From NCBI GenBank assembly GCA_022340645.1, contig JAJDNP010000038.1, positions 1 through 45,298 of the forward strand: a stretch of DNA of 45,298 nt, written 5' to 3'. Positions 19,381 through 28,335 of this stretch are shown piece by piece. The notes beneath the pieces are model-generated. The model made no database searches. It saw only the letters and a program-made list of their open reading frames with translations, and was not told where the DNA came from. How positions within the stretch are numbered: position 1 is the first letter of the stretch; each line of letters starts with the position of its first letter. The position numbers and the translations under genes are program-made. The stretch comes from Gammaproteobacteria bacterium (lineage in GTDB: Bacteria > Pseudomonadota > Gammaproteobacteria > SZUA-229).

Positions 19381-20253
19381 CTACTCTTTTGCACGGTTTA
19401 ATATAAGGATCTGAACACGACTGTTCTGTGCACGCCCTTCCTCGTTATCGTTACTGGCAATCGGCATGGTTTCACCCTCACCCGAAGTAAACACCTTGCC
19501 TCGATCAAGACCCTGGCCAACCAGATAGTCGCGCACAGTCGCGGCGCGTAACTTCGAAAGCACCATATTATCATTATCATCACCCACATCATCGGTATGT
19601 CCGACAATTTCAACATAAGTAGCGCTATTCAACAGATCTCTGGCTGCCATACGTTTTTCTTCAAGAAATGCGCGGCCATCATCAGTTAAATCAGCACTTT
19701 TATTTTCAAATAATGCAGCAGCTGGAAACAGTATTCTATCCAGTGCATGTTCAGAGATGATCAAAATTTCTACACGACGATTCTGAACACGGCCCGCACT
19801 GGTCTCATTTGAAGCCACCGGCTCTCTGGAACCTCGTCCGATAACACGTATTTTATCCGCATCAACCCCCGTGGTAATGAGGTAATCAGCCACGCACTGA
19901 GCCCGCTTGCGTGATAACACCTTGTTATAACTTGCCTTACCCGAAGTATCAGTGTGACCCACAACCAGTACCTTATATGCCGCCTTAAGCTCTTCTCCGT
20001 GGCTCTTCGTATAGTCTTCGATCGTTGCTTCACCATCTTCTTTAAGCACGACTTTACTAAAGCCAGACATTGATGTTGCAGGAATAACTATCCCTGCAGA
20101 TGAATCAGCGCCCTCTCCCCTGACCACCTGACCAGGTACTTCGAGTGCTTCGACATCTCCATGGGTTTTGAACTGGGCGCAACCTGCCATTAATGCACTT
20201 GCTAATAGCAGAAAAAGTAGTGTGATGAATATCGTCCTGTTTTTAACATTCAT
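19381..20253 (-). CDS. Lipoprotein with two tandem OmpA domains
   Basis: A 290-residue outer-membrane or periplasmic lipoprotein. The signal peptide ends in the lipobox LMAGC (lipid Cys ~24). Two OmpA-like peptidoglycan-binding domains follow: the first with GHTDTSG (~97) and a RVQNRRVEI end, the second with GHTDDVG (~217) and RAQNSRVQI. Each carries the Asp and Arg residues that bind meso-diaminopimelate. One OmpA domain is usual for Pal-type proteins, so a tandem pair is a variant. GAGG lies 7 nt before the ATG. It converges with the debranching-enzyme gene. Probable role: anchoring the envelope to peptidoglycan. Confidence 0.88.
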   Translation of the reverse strand: MNVKNRTIFITLLFLLLASALMAGCAQFKTHGDVEALEVPGQVVRGEGADSSAGIVIPATSMSGFSKVVLKEDGEATIEDYTKSHGEELKAAYKVLVVGHTDTSGKASYNKVLSRKRAQCVADYLITTGVDADKIRVIGRGSREPVASNETSAGRVQNRRVEILIISEHALDRILFPAAALFENKSADLTDDGRAFLEEKRMAARDLLNSATYVEIVGHTDDVGDDNDNMVLSKLRAATVRDYLVGQGLDRGKVFTSGEGETMPIASNDNEEGRAQNSRVQILILNRAKE

Positions 20254-20464
20254 AATAAGACCTCATTTTTTTATCAGCGCTTTATGAGAAACCGGCATGT
20301 TATGTTTGTTTCTAAATAGAAGAGTTGTCGAGCAATAATAGTAACAGGTCGTTAACCAGAATATGGACACCCAACAATTTAATTCTGCGCAAGACGACCT
20401 TTCATGCGCACCCAGGCAGCGGGGTTGTTTTGTCATCTGTGTAACCGGTGCTAGCATTCCCCCA

Positions 20465-20926
20465 TTATACCAGTGTCTCCAGCGCCGTCAGCCATCCCGG
20501 ATCGGGTCTTGTCCTCATGTCACGCTGCAGGATTGCCGGAATCGAATCGATCTGGATCACATTCGCGGGTTTCCCCCTGGGAAAGGTAGCACGATGATCA
20601 AACAACAGGTAGCCATCTACAGGCACCCGGGGCAACTTTACACGGACCGTGTTGATACAGTGACTCAACTCGACCAGGGGATTGGCAAAACGATAACTTT
20701 TACCATCGATCATCTGCGTCCATTCGTCGATATCCTCTGCACAAAATATCAGACCAGCATAGCGCACCGTCTGGACCAGGCTGACACCGGACGCGGTTAA
20801 CACCAACCGCTCGATATCGTAGTAGCCATCCATCCCGTCCGGGCAACGCAGATTTCGACGCTGAACCAGGCCCAGGCGATTGAGCACACGGCGCGTTTTG
20901 AGATCCAGCAGGTAATTCTTAAACAT
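20465..20926 (-). CDS. NERD-domain-like protein lacking nuclease residues
   Basis: About 154 residues that resemble the nuclease-related domain (NERD): YYDIERLVLTASGV, then LVQTVRYAG (~47-56), a WTQ motif, FANPL and a long polar tail. In typical NERD proteins the segment after the beta strand reads V-E-x-K-N-Y-x-G; aligning Y-A-G puts Gln at the Glu position and Val at the Lys position, so catalysis is unlikely. The start is uncertain: the in-frame TTG at 20965 lies in repeat B and the ATG at 20926 has no good ribosome-binding site. The gene may be a decaying homologue or a binding-only version. Confidence 0.6.
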   Translation of the reverse strand: MFKNYLLDLKTRRVLNRLGLVQRRNLRCPDGMDGYYDIERLVLTASGVSLVQTVRYAGLIFCAEDIDEWTQMIDGKSYRFANPLVELSHCINTVRVKLPRVPVDGYLLFDHRATFPRGKPANVIQIDSIPAILQRDMRTRPDPGWLTALETLV

Positions 20927-20937
20927 GAGGAAATGAA

Positions 20938-21069
20938 AAACAGGGTCAGTGAGAGTTTTCTTCAAATATTAGGAACAATTGCTTAATGGGCCGGTTTTTT
21001 GGCTAAATTACATTGGGTTTGCGATTTTATTGGATAATCAGGGATTGATCAAAAAAACAATCCCGCCGA
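20938..21069. repeat. Dispersed repeat B, copy 1
   Basis: A ~130-bp repeat beginning ACAGGGTCAGTGAGAG and including GAACAATTGCT, CATTGGGTTTGCGATTTTAT and CAGGGATTGATC. It lies between the PhnD-like gene (stop at 21099) and the NERD-like gene, in the same orientation as copies at 24040, 27120 and 37974. Confidence 0.8.
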
Positions 21070-21098
21070 CACGAAAGGACGAGCCTGAAGAACATCAA

Positions 21099-21893
21099 TC
21101 AATAGCCAAAAACACCATCAAGCAACTGAGCAAAGCCGTTGTATTCAGCATCGTCAGCATCTTCGAAGTACTCGATATTCATCTCCCCAAGCATCTTTTT
21201 ACCGTCAACTGTATGGTTTGCTTCCAGTAGCGCCTGTTTGACTGCTGTTACCACATCTTCAGGCACGTTGGGAGATGAAGACATGGCCATATGCGGAACA
21301 GGATCGGTTGTTAGTACGGTATTCAGGCCGCTATAGTTACCTACCAGCGGACTGGGAATGATCGCTGCGTCAACATCACCCGCTATAAGTTTTTTCACCG
21401 CGTCCACAGAATCAGATGCCTCAATAATGAAAGGAAGCCTGGCCGGGTTCGGAAACATTCTGTCAAGCTGTACTGCGCCAATAGACGGTGAAACCATCGT
21501 TGCTATGCGCTTCGAAATCAGTTCATCCATATCGAAAACAAAGTTATCTTCACCGGTAACAACGGTAAAACTGACCGTATCGGGAAATTTTGCCAGAACC
21601 TTATAGTTTTTACGCTGTACCCGATAATCAGTAAAGTGAGCTGCATCAAGTATAAAGTCCATGTCCTTACCTTTTTGCATTTGTATCCAGTATGTCACGA
21701 AATTCCTGTATGACTTGATCGAAATCTGCTGACCAGTCTTGTCTGACAGGTATTGCGCCAGTGGCTGGTAGTTTTTCTTGATTTGCTCGGCTGGCAATAC
21801 TGGCTGCACAGATAAGTAATAAGTTTTTGCTAGTGCAATTGCAGGCGCTATGAGTAACAGGGTAGCGGCAATCAGTGATTTCAGATCTGCCAT
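21099..21893 (-). CDS. Orphan phosphate/phosphonate-type substrate-binding protein (PhnD-like)
   Basis: A ~264-residue periplasmic solute-binding protein of the PhnD/SsuA2-like family. A signal peptide (LIAATLLLIAPAIALA) precedes a two-lobed domain with the family stretch YQPLAQYLSDKTGQQISI near the N-terminus and a hinge region DVDAAIIPSPL. The ATG at 21893 is preferred over GTG codons upstream, since GGTGG lies ~8 nt before it. There are no ABC permease or ATPase genes nearby, so it either serves a distant transporter or acts as a sensor; such orphan PhnD-like proteins often feed signalling proteins. Ligand unknown. Confidence 0.85.
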   Translation of the reverse strand: MADLKSLIAATLLLIAPAIALAKTYYLSVQPVLPAEQIKKNYQPLAQYLSDKTGQQISIKSYRNFVTYWIQMQKGKDMDFILDAAHFTDYRVQRKNYKVLAKFPDTVSFTVVTGEDNFVFDMDELISKRIATMVSPSIGAVQLDRMFPNPARLPFIIEASDSVDAVKKLIAGDVDAAIIPSPLVGNYSGLNTVLTTDPVPHMAMSSSPNVPEDVVTAVKQALLEANHTVDGKKMLGEMNIEYFEDADDAEYNGFAQLLDGVFGY

Positions 21894-21990
21894 AATAAAC
21901 ACCACCAGTATAAAATTACTATTAAGTTTAAGAATAGCCTAACTTACTGTTTAATCAAGAAACATTGGATAGAGTGAATAAGCAGGAAAC

Positions 21991-22075
21991 GGTGTCCAAA
22001 CATAGGGACTTGAACCCGTACGACTTCAGAGTTAATGCGGTTGTCAGGCGAGACAGCCATTGAGTTACCTGCGCC
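21991..22075 (-). pseudogene. Degenerate tRNA-like sequence
   Basis: On the minus strand the 85-nt stretch starts GGCGCAGGTAACTCAATGGC, like a tRNA acceptor and D arm (box A), and contains GGGTTCAAGTCCC, like a T arm. The acceptor 3' strand does not pair with the 5' strand, the T stem has mismatches and the anticodon loop is too long. A functional tRNA is therefore unlikely; it may be the remnant of a tRNA used as an integration target. Confidence 0.3.
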
Positions 22076-22176
22076 TATAAATTTATCACGAACTTGAAAA
22101 AACAAGCCTCCTTAAACAATCCAGAAAAGTTTAATCAATGGCTGTTCATGTTTTTCTATGTTTTTATGAGGAAGAA

Positions 22177-24018
22177 TTAATCTACCTTTCTCACTGCCCC
22201 CTTATCCGCACTCGTCGCCATGCTCGCATAAGCCTTCAGCGCCTTGCTGACCTTGCGGGTCCTGACTTCATGCGGCGTCCAGGCGGCAGCACCGCGCTTC
22301 GCTTCCTCGTCGCGGCGCTGCTGTAGTTGCTCCTCACCGAGGTCGACATTGATCGAGCGGTTCGGAATATCGATGCTGATGATGTCGCCATCACGGATCA
22401 ATCCGATGGCGCCGCCTTCAGCCGCTTCCGGTGAGGCGTGACCGATGGATAAACCCGAGGTGCCGCCGGAGAAGCGGCCATCGGTAAGCAGGGCGCAGCC
22501 TTTGCCGAGGCCTTTGGACTTTAGGTAGGACGTCGGGTAGAGCATTTCCTGCATGCCAGGTCCGCCGCGCGGACCTTCGTAGCGGATGATGACCACCTCG
22601 CCTGCTTTCACTTCATCATTCAGGATGCCTTTTACCGCACTGTCCTGGCTTTCGAAAACCCTGGCCGGACCGCTGAACACCCAGATGCTTTCATCGACAC
22701 CGGCGGTTTTGACGATGCAGCCGTCCTCGGCGATGTTGCCGAACAGTACGGCGAGGCCGCCTTCCCTGCTGTAGGCATATTCCACTTCACGGATGCAGCC
22801 GTGCTCGCGGTCGAGATCGAGGTCCGGCCAGCGGGTATCCTGACTGAAAGCGGTCTGGGTCGGAATGCCGGCCGGGCCGGCCCGGTAAAAGGTTTGCACG
22901 GCCACGCTCGGGTTGCGCGCGATGTCCCAGGTATCGAGTGCTTCGGCCAGGGTCCTGCTGTGCACGGTGGGCAGGCCGGTATGGATCAGGCCGCCACGGT
23001 CCAGCGCGCCGAGGATGGCCATGATGCCGCCGGCACGGTGTACGTCTTCCATGTGATAGAGCTGGGTCGAGGGCGCGACCTTGCACAGGCAGGGTACTTT
23101 TCTGGACAGGCGGTCGATGTCGCTCTGGGTGAAGTCGAGTTCGCCTTCCTGCGCCGCGGCCAGCAGGTGCAGGATGGTGTTGGTGGAGCCGCCCATGGCG
23201 ATGTCCAGCGTCATGGCATTCTCGAAGGCCTGGAAATTCGCAATATTACGCGGCAGCACGCTGTCGTCGTCCTGCTCGTAGTAGCGTTTGCACAGTTCGA
23301 CGATACGACGGCCCGCGCTTTTGAACAGGGCTTCGCGATCGGCGTGCGTGGCCAGCAGCGAACCATTGCCGGGCTGCGCCAGGCCCAGTGCTTCGGTCAG
23401 GCAGTTCATGGAGTTGGCGGTGAACATGCCGGAACAGGAACCGCAGGTGGGACAGGCGGAACGTTCGACTTCGGCCACTTCCTCGTCGGAACAGTGGCTG
23501 TCGGCCGCCATCACCATGGCATCAACCAGGTCGAGCTTGACGTCGTGGCCGGCCAGCCTGGTCTTGCCGGCTTCCATCGGGCCGCCGCTGACAAAGATGA
23601 CCGGCACGTTCAGCCGCAGCGAGGCCATCAACATGCCGGGGGTGATCTTGTCGCAATTCGAGATGCAGACGATAGCGTCGGCGCAGTGCGCGTTAACCAT
23701 GTACTCCACGGAATCCGCGATAATCTCGCGGCTGGGCAGCGAATACAGCATGCCGTCATGGCCCATGGCGATGCCGTCATCGACCGCGATGGTGTTGAAC
23801 TCCTTGGCGATACCGCCGGCGGCCTCGATTTCGCGCGCCACCAGCTGGCCCAGATCCTTCAGGTGGACATGGCCAGGCACGAACTGGGTGAAGGAGTTGG
23901 CAACGGCAATGATGGGCTTACCGAAGTCCCCGTTTTTCACACCCGTGGCGCGCCACAGGGCACGGGCGCCTGCCATGTTGCGGCCGGCTGTGGAGGTCGC
24001 AGATCTATATTTCGGCAT
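22177..24018 (-). CDS. ilvD: Dihydroxy-acid dehydratase
   Basis: A 613-residue iron-sulphur enzyme that dehydrates 2,3-dihydroxy-isovalerate and -methylvalerate in valine and isoleucine synthesis. Cluster ligands are in [11 protein letters not shown] (~118) and [19 protein letters not shown] (~191), with a third Cys in the N-terminal region. Length equals E. coli IlvD (616), without frame breaks. AGGAG lies 7 nt before the ATG. The gene is isolated from other ilv genes. Its upstream space holds repeat B copy 2, so the promoter must lie within or close to that repeat. Confidence 0.97.
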   Translation of the reverse strand: MPKYRSATSTAGRNMAGARALWRATGVKNGDFGKPIIAVANSFTQFVPGHVHLKDLGQLVAREIEAAGGIAKEFNTIAVDDGIAMGHDGMLYSLPSREIIADSVEYMVNAHCADAIVCISNCDKITPGMLMASLRLNVPVIFVSGGPMEAGKTRLAGHDVKLDLVDAMVMAADSHCSDEEVAEVERSACPTCGSCSGMFTANSMNCLTEALGLAQPGNGSLLATHADREALFKSAGRRIVELCKRYYEQDDDSVLPRNIANFQAFENAMTLDIAMGGSTNTILHLLAAAQEGELDFTQSDIDRLSRKVPCLCKVAPSTQLYHMEDVHRAGGIMAILGALDRGGLIHTGLPTVHSRTLAEALDTWDIARNPSVAVQTFYRAGPAGIPTQTAFSQDTRWPDLDLDREHGCIREVEYAYSREGGLAVLFGNIAEDGCIVKTAGVDESIWVFSGPARVFESQDSAVKGILNDEVKAGEVVIIRYEGPRGGPGMQEMLYPTSYLKSKGLGKGCALLTDGRFSGGTSGLSIGHASPEAAEGGAIGLIRDGDIISIDIPNRSINVDLGEEQLQQRRDEEAKRGAAAWTPHEVRTRKVSKALKAYASMATSADKGAVRKVD

Positions 24019-24039
24019 GTTAAATCTCCTGCCTGGGAA

Positions 24040-24176
24040 AACAGGGTCAGAGGGAGTTTCCTTCTAATATCGAAACAATTGCTCTCTGAACAGGTTTTTA
24101 GCTTGATTACATTGGGCTTGCGATTTTATTGGATAATCAGGGATTGAGCAAAAAATAATCCCAGCGTTACCTTTAT
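24040..24176. repeat. Dispersed repeat B, copy 2
   Basis: The fullest copy (~137 bp): ACAGGGTCAGAGGGAG, AAACAATTGCTCTCTGAAC, CATTGGGCTTGCGATTTTAT, CAGGGATTGAGC, AATAATCCCAGCG. It fills the whole gap between the LysR gene stop and the ilvD start. Confidence 0.85.
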
Positions 24177-24177
24177 G

Positions 24178-25071
24178 TCACCACTTTTCAGTCCGTGAAC
24201 GCTCTGTAATAAAGTCGATTAGCAGGCGTAAACGTTTTGGCATGAGTTCTCTTTCGGTGTATACCAGGTAAAATTCAGCGGTAGGGCCAGACCATTTGGG
24301 GAGCACGTGCTGCAAACGTCCCAGAGACAGAGATTCATTGCATACAAATGTTGGAATCATGGAAATACCCGCACCTGATAACGCGAGCCGCAAATTAGTT
24401 GCCATATCATCACAACGTAATGCCGAGTAAAAATTGATACGCTGTGATTTCCTGTTCTGCGAAAGTATCCACGAACTTTGCCCGCTACGCTGCTCACCGA
24501 AGCTGATGCAATTATGCCGGACCAGCTCATCAGGTGATTCTGGCATGCCGTTCAATTCAAGATATCCCGGGGAGGCTACCAGGATACGCTCACTTTTCCC
24601 CAGCTTGCGCGCAATAAGTGAAGAGTCAACCATCGGGCCGACACGCAGCGCGAGGTCGTACCCCTGCTCAAACAGGTTGACAATACTGTCTGACAGATCA
24701 AGCTCGATATGGATATGCGGATATTGCTGAAGAAATTCAGCCAGCCAGATACCAAGAAAATAACCGCCGGGGGTTTTCGGTGCAGCCATGCGCAGGGTCC
24801 CGCCTTCCTGCCCGGTGCTTTCTGCGAGTCGTTCACTGGCAGTGGCAACCAGGTTCGCCAGGTGACGCGCCTCCCGGTAGAACAGTCGACCTGTATCGGT
24901 TAGCTCAAAAGTGCGCCCGCGGCGGACCAGTAGCCGTGAACCGAAATCATCTTCCAGTTTTGCCAGCCTGCGACTCAGTGTTGATTTTGGAACGTCCAGA
25001 AGGCGGCTGGCAGCACTTAAGCCACCTGCTTCTATGATTTTCGTAAATACAAGCCAGTCATTTAAATCCAT
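24178..25071 (-). CDS. LysR-family transcriptional regulator
   Basis: A 297-residue LTTR. The N-terminal winged helix-turn-helix (~1-60) has the AASRLLDVPKSTLSRRLAKL recognition region, and residues ~90-290 form the inducer-binding domain. The PKSTLSRRxxxLE signature is typical of the group annotated with DoxX, NmrA or quinone-related targets. AGGTG lies 5 nt before the ATG. It is divergently oriented from the frameshifted membrane gene at 25190, and a perfect palindrome lies between the two, so that gene or the regulator itself is the likely target. Confidence 0.93.
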   Translation of the reverse strand: MDLNDWLVFTKIIEAGGLSAASRLLDVPKSTLSRRLAKLEDDFGSRLLVRRGRTFELTDTGRLFYREARHLANLVATASERLAESTGQEGGTLRMAAPKTPGGYFLGIWLAEFLQQYPHIHIELDLSDSIVNLFEQGYDLALRVGPMVDSSLIARKLGKSERILVASPGYLELNGMPESPDELVRHNCISFGEQRSGQSSWILSQNRKSQRINFYSALRCDDMATNLRLALSGAGISMIPTFVCNESLSLGRLQHVLPKWSGPTAEFYLVYTERELMPKRLRLLIDFITERSRTEKW

Positions 25072-25086
25072 TATTCACCTTTAATA

Positions 25087-25102
25087 GTTCCATATATGGA
25101 AC
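25087..25102. promoter_or_regulatory. Perfect 16-bp palindrome, likely operator
   Basis: GTTCCATATATGGAAC is a perfect palindrome beginning 16 nt upstream of the LysR start and ~90 nt from the divergent gene. Its position suits autoregulation by a dimeric regulator, probably the LysR protein, though classic LysR boxes have the T-N11-A form, which this site is not an obvious example of. Confidence 0.5.
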
Positions 25103-25189
25103 ATAAAGTTCGAATATACCCGGTTTTAACATGAAAGCAAGATGATTATTATCGTCGCTGTATAACGGGGTTTGAATGAGAAAGTTAGT

Positions 25190-25613
25190 ATGACTGTATC
25201 CGTCTTATTGCATCGTACAGCTGGAATCTGGTTGTTTTCATCACTGGCAGCGGTGTTTTGGCCTGTTGACACTAAAATCGGGCTATGAAGTGCTGTTTAT
25301 AGACGGCGAAGCCCGACGGGCGGCCGGTCACTATGTGCCCTTCGTTCAGTGGTTCAATTTTTCTGCCGGATTTTTCTATATCATCACCGCCATCGCACTG
25401 TGGATGCGGAGTCGTCGATCGGCCCTGCTGGCTTTATTACTGGCAGTTACCACGCTGATTGTTTTGGCGGCCTTTGGATTGCACATATTCAACGGTGGCG
25501 AATATGAAATGCGCACTGTCATTGCCATGACGCTGCGTTCTGCCGTATGGATCGTAATCGCTATTTTTGCCAGGCAGTATTTTAAGCGTCATAACAACGA
25601 TGATTATACATAG
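25190..25613 (+). pseudogene. Frameshifted small membrane protein
   Basis: The frame from ATG at 25190 (MTVSVLLHRTAGIWLFSSLA) stops at a TGA near 25285, while the next frame continues GLLTLKSGYEVLFIDGEARR and stays open to 25613. Removing one T from the TTTT run at 25256-25259 joins them into one protein of ~140 residues with four hydrophobic segments: AGIWLFSSLAAVF, FNFSAGFFYIITAIALW, ALLALLLAVTTLIVLAAF and SAVWIVIAIFA. This is either a real frameshift or a sequencing error in the homopolymer. No domain is recognised. It is divergent from the LysR gene. Confidence 0.6.
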
Positions 25614-25762
25614 GATGAATTACCCTTGCTTCGATTGCTCGAATGCTATTCGCAGAAGACGGCTAATAACTTTTATTGCAGGCCTGCCGTTTGAATAAAC
25701 ATTAATTGAATAAACAGCAGTAATACCATGTTGAAATCTAACTTATCAATTCAGGAGTAATT

Positions 25763-26362
25763 ATGTATAAACAACTTTTTTCAAAATCAATAACAGCCGC
25801 CATGCTGACTATTTCAATGGCATTTGTCGGTCCTGTTTCAGCAGGCGAAGATCAGCCGGCAGATATGGAAAGGCTGCAAAAATTATTGCAGCAACAAATA
25901 TCATTAATGAAGCCCGAACTTCAAAAGAAAGTAAAGGCGCTTTCCCCTGCAACCAAAAAATCATTACTGAAGATATTGTCACAGCACAGTATATACAGTG
26001 AAAGAGCAACCTTACGCCAGGTAATGCAAGAGGTATTATCAGACTATCAAAGCATGGTTGCCGGCGTGATGACAGATAATCCCGAGCAGGCATCCGCCAG
26101 TGCATTGCGCATAGCAAATCACCGGATACCCGTTGGCGGTTTATTGCCCTATCTGGGAATTGAAAATATCAACGATGGAAAACTGGCTGCACTTGAGGGC
26201 TTTAACGATTCAGTTGAAGGCAAAGCAAGAGAACTGGCTAAAGCAGCTGATAATAATGATATGGCAACAGCGTCTAGTCTTGTTGGTGAAATAGCTTCAG
26301 GCTGTGTGGGATGCCATGTGATTTTTCGGGGACAACCTGGTATTTCAAACTTGCTGAAATAA
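25763..26362 (+). CDS. Cytochrome c'-like periplasmic protein
   Basis: A 199-residue exported haem protein. The N-terminus is a signal peptide ending near VSAGED. The rest is predicted mostly helical, and the haem-binding motif CVGCH is close to the C-terminus (~181-185), as in class II cytochromes (cytochrome c' and c556), which are four-helix bundles. A long charged first region (~25-65) is an unusual extension. AGGAG lies 5 nt before the ATG. Likely roles are NO binding or electron transfer. It has no operon partner in the window. Confidence 0.8.
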   Translation: MYKQLFSKSITAAMLTISMAFVGPVSAGEDQPADMERLQKLLQQQISLMKPELQKKVKALSPATKKSLLKILSQHSIYSERATLRQVMQEVLSDYQSMVAGVMTDNPEQASASALRIANHRIPVGGLLPYLGIENINDGKLAALEGFNDSVEGKARELAKAADNNDMATASSLVGEIASGCVGCHVIFRGQPGISNLLK

Positions 26363-26434
26363 TACAAACAATGCACATATGACCAGGTTATACGTAATTA
26401 AAAGTGACGCCTGTTAGGGTGATAATAGAATAAT

Positions 26435-26488
26435 GGGGACAGTATACTTATCTCCTTCAAACAGGTCTTAGATAAGTATACTGTCCCC
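26435..26488. repeat. 19-bp perfect inverted repeat
   Basis: GGGGACAGTATACTTATCT (26435-26453) and its exact complement (26470-26488) enclose a 16-nt loop. The arms could form a strong hairpin. The GGGGACAGTATA end recalls elements carried by IS or REP-associated systems. It follows the cytochrome gene and may also end its transcript, though no U-tract is evident. Confidence 0.85.
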
Positions 26489-26623
26489 CGATAACGATAA
26501 ATACAAGCATCAATAAAACGCCACGGCCTGACTTGTACCTGTTTCCCTGACCGAATAAAATACCGCACCCGCACCAAACCTATAACTTATTGATATATCT
26601 TTAAATATTTTAATACATGCTAG

Positions 26624-27127
26624 TTTAAAATCCTGCTCACCTTACTCCTGCCGGTTCTACTTTTAACTGCTTTGGGATTTTCATATATCATCAGTGAAAA
26701 ACAGATCAACAATGTTTTAACACTCACTTTTCCCTATCAGACACGGATGGGCAGCAGCCAGATCAAACAGACCGATCCGCACCCCCCCTGTTTTATGCCT
26801 CCAGCCAGGAAATGGGCCTTACAATTCACATTTCCATGAAAGAGGAAAATAAACCGGACGTTTCCGTCACGGCTTCCCTGAGAGGCGGAATTCAATTCGA
26901 CGACAATCAACATCAATTACAACTGGTGGCCCGAAAATGGAACACCTCAGCTGGATAGACCCGCGCAAACAGCATCAGAAGGATCTGACAATATGCTGCA
27001 ACAGTGGCCAGGAAAAGATCTGCCGGTAGGAGTTTTACTGGATATAAAGCAACTGACCGAAAGTGCCTTTACCCCTGATCTAAGGGATGTCAAAGTGCGG
27101 GCTAATGGTATTGAGGTGGTTTTTTAG
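26624..27127 (+). pseudogene. Three-frame pseudogene, possibly DUF1439-like
   Basis: Three consecutive open segments in different frames read as one protein: a hydrophobic start (LLLPVLLLTALGFSY) with ISEKQINNVLTLTFPYQTRM, then YASSQEMGLTIHISMKEENK to LVARKWN, then GKDLPVGVLLDIKQLTESAF to IEVVF and a stop at 27125. There is no start codon and at least two frameshifts (one near the run of Cs at 26781-26790). The order of hydrophobic segment, S-E-x-Q-I-N and beta-rich body recalls YceB-type DUF1439 lipoproteins, but this is a weak match. Confidence 0.5.
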
Positions 27128-27200
27128 CTTAACTACATTGGGCTTGCGATTTTGCTGGCTATCCTGTGATTGAGCAAAGAATAATCCCGACGTTATCTTT
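27120..27200. repeat. Dispersed repeat B, copy 3 (right half)
   Basis: Contains TTAGCTTAACTACATTGGGC, TTGCGATTTTGCTGG, GTGATTGAGC and AATAATCCCGACGTTATC, matching the right half of copies 1 and 2. The left half is absent. It overlaps the stop of the pseudogene and ends 6 nt from the stop codon of the downstream permease. Confidence 0.8.
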
Positions 27201-27205
27201 ACCCG

Positions 27206-28324
27206 TTAATTCATGCGATGGCGGAACAGCCAGGCGGCAAAACTCAAGGTAACCAGGGCAATAAGCGCCATCGGCCAGTAGTATTGTGACACCAGTGCAT
27301 AGCTGTCGCCTTCCAGGAAGACACCGCGCAGAATAATCAGGAAATATCGCAGCGGATCGGCATAGGTAAGGAGTTGCACTGCATACGGCATATTCTCGAT
27401 GGGCGTGGCGAAACCTGAGAGAATAATTGCCGGCACCATAAACAAGAATGCGCCGAGCATGCCCTGTTGCTGTGTCAGGGCCAGAGATGAAATCATCAGA
27501 CCGACACCAACACCGGAGAGAACAAAAAAGAACATGCCGAGATACAGCGCCCCCAGGCTGCCGCGCAAAGGTATTTCAAACCATAAAATGGCCATGGCCA
27601 GAATGAATGAACCTTCCAGTACACCGATCAGCACGCCGGGAAATGATTTACCGATAAGAATTTCGATCGGCCGCAAGGGCGTGACAAGTAATTGATCGAA
27701 GGTGCCGGCTTCGCGTTCACGCGCAACCGACAGGGCGGTAACAATTGTGGTGATGACCATGGACAACACGCCGACAAGTCCGGGCACAATAAACCAGCGT
27801 GATACCAGGTTAGCATTGAACCAGGGGCGAACGGTCACCGTTGCCGGTGGCGGCGGCAGGTCATGACGCCTGGCCCAGTCGAGATTGAAGTCACTGACAA
27901 TGTTGCTGATGTATCCCTGCACCAGCAAAGCCGTATTTGAGTTTCTGCCATCAATAAGCAGTTGCACGTTTGCGGAACGCCCGTTGAGTAAATCCGCACT
28001 GAAGCGCGGGCCGATATGCATGACGACGAGAACGTCCCGGTTGTCGATCAGTGGTGTGATTTGATGCTCGTTTTCGAGATAGCCATGCAGCGTAAAATTC
28101 GGTGAGTTAACAACGTGCGCAACAAGTTCACGTGAGGCGGCGCTTCTGTCTTCATTGTAAACGGCGATGGCAACGTCGTTAAGATCAAACGTGGCGGCGT
28201 AACCAAACACCAGCAATTGCAGAATTGGAGGCCCCACGAGCACAATGCGGCTGCGTTTATCCTTGAGTACGGCGAGTAATTCCTTGATCGCCAGGGCCAT
28301 AATACGCTGTATGGATTGCTGCAT
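27206..28324 (-). CDS. ABC-2 type exporter permease, YbhR-like
   Basis: A 372-residue inner-membrane permease. An N-terminal helix (IVLVGPPILQLLVFGYA) is followed by a large periplasmic region (~50-175) and five C-terminal helices, the typical ABC2_membrane_3 layout. It carries VTPLRPIEILIGKSFPG, the conserved loop of this family. It is the last gene of a four-gene operon in the order of E. coli ybhGFSR, and pairs with the preceding permease. YbhFSR exports cationic drugs and Na+/Li+ in E. coli; the substrate here is inferred only. Confidence 0.9.
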   Translation of the reverse strand: MQQSIQRIMALAIKELLAVLKDKRSRIVLVGPPILQLLVFGYAATFDLNDVAIAVYNEDRSAASRELVAHVVNSPNFTLHGYLENEHQITPLIDNRDVLVVMHIGPRFSADLLNGRSANVQLLIDGRNSNTALLVQGYISNIVSDFNLDWARRHDLPPPPATVTVRPWFNANLVSRWFIVPGLVGVLSMVITTIVTALSVAREREAGTFDQLLVTPLRPIEILIGKSFPGVLIGVLEGSFILAMAILWFEIPLRGSLGALYLGMFFFVLSGVGVGLMISSLALTQQQGMLGAFLFMVPAIILSGFATPIENMPYAVQLLTYADPLRYFLIILRGVFLEGDSYALVSQYYWPMALIALVTLSFAAWLFRHRMN

Positions 28325-28335
28325 ATTATCAGGCC

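Noticed and set aside
19381-21893. OmpA-lipoprotein, NERD-like and PhnD-like genes considered as one defence or signalling system.
   Set aside because: They are on one strand, but spacing is wide, a repeat separates two of them, and the NERD protein lacks catalytic residues; no shared theme is visible.
22801-24147. Long plus-strand open frame opposite ilvD, also one opposite the MacB permease (5263-6054).
   Set aside because: These are antisense shadows of well-identified genes with clear family motifs; no start signal or domain supports them.
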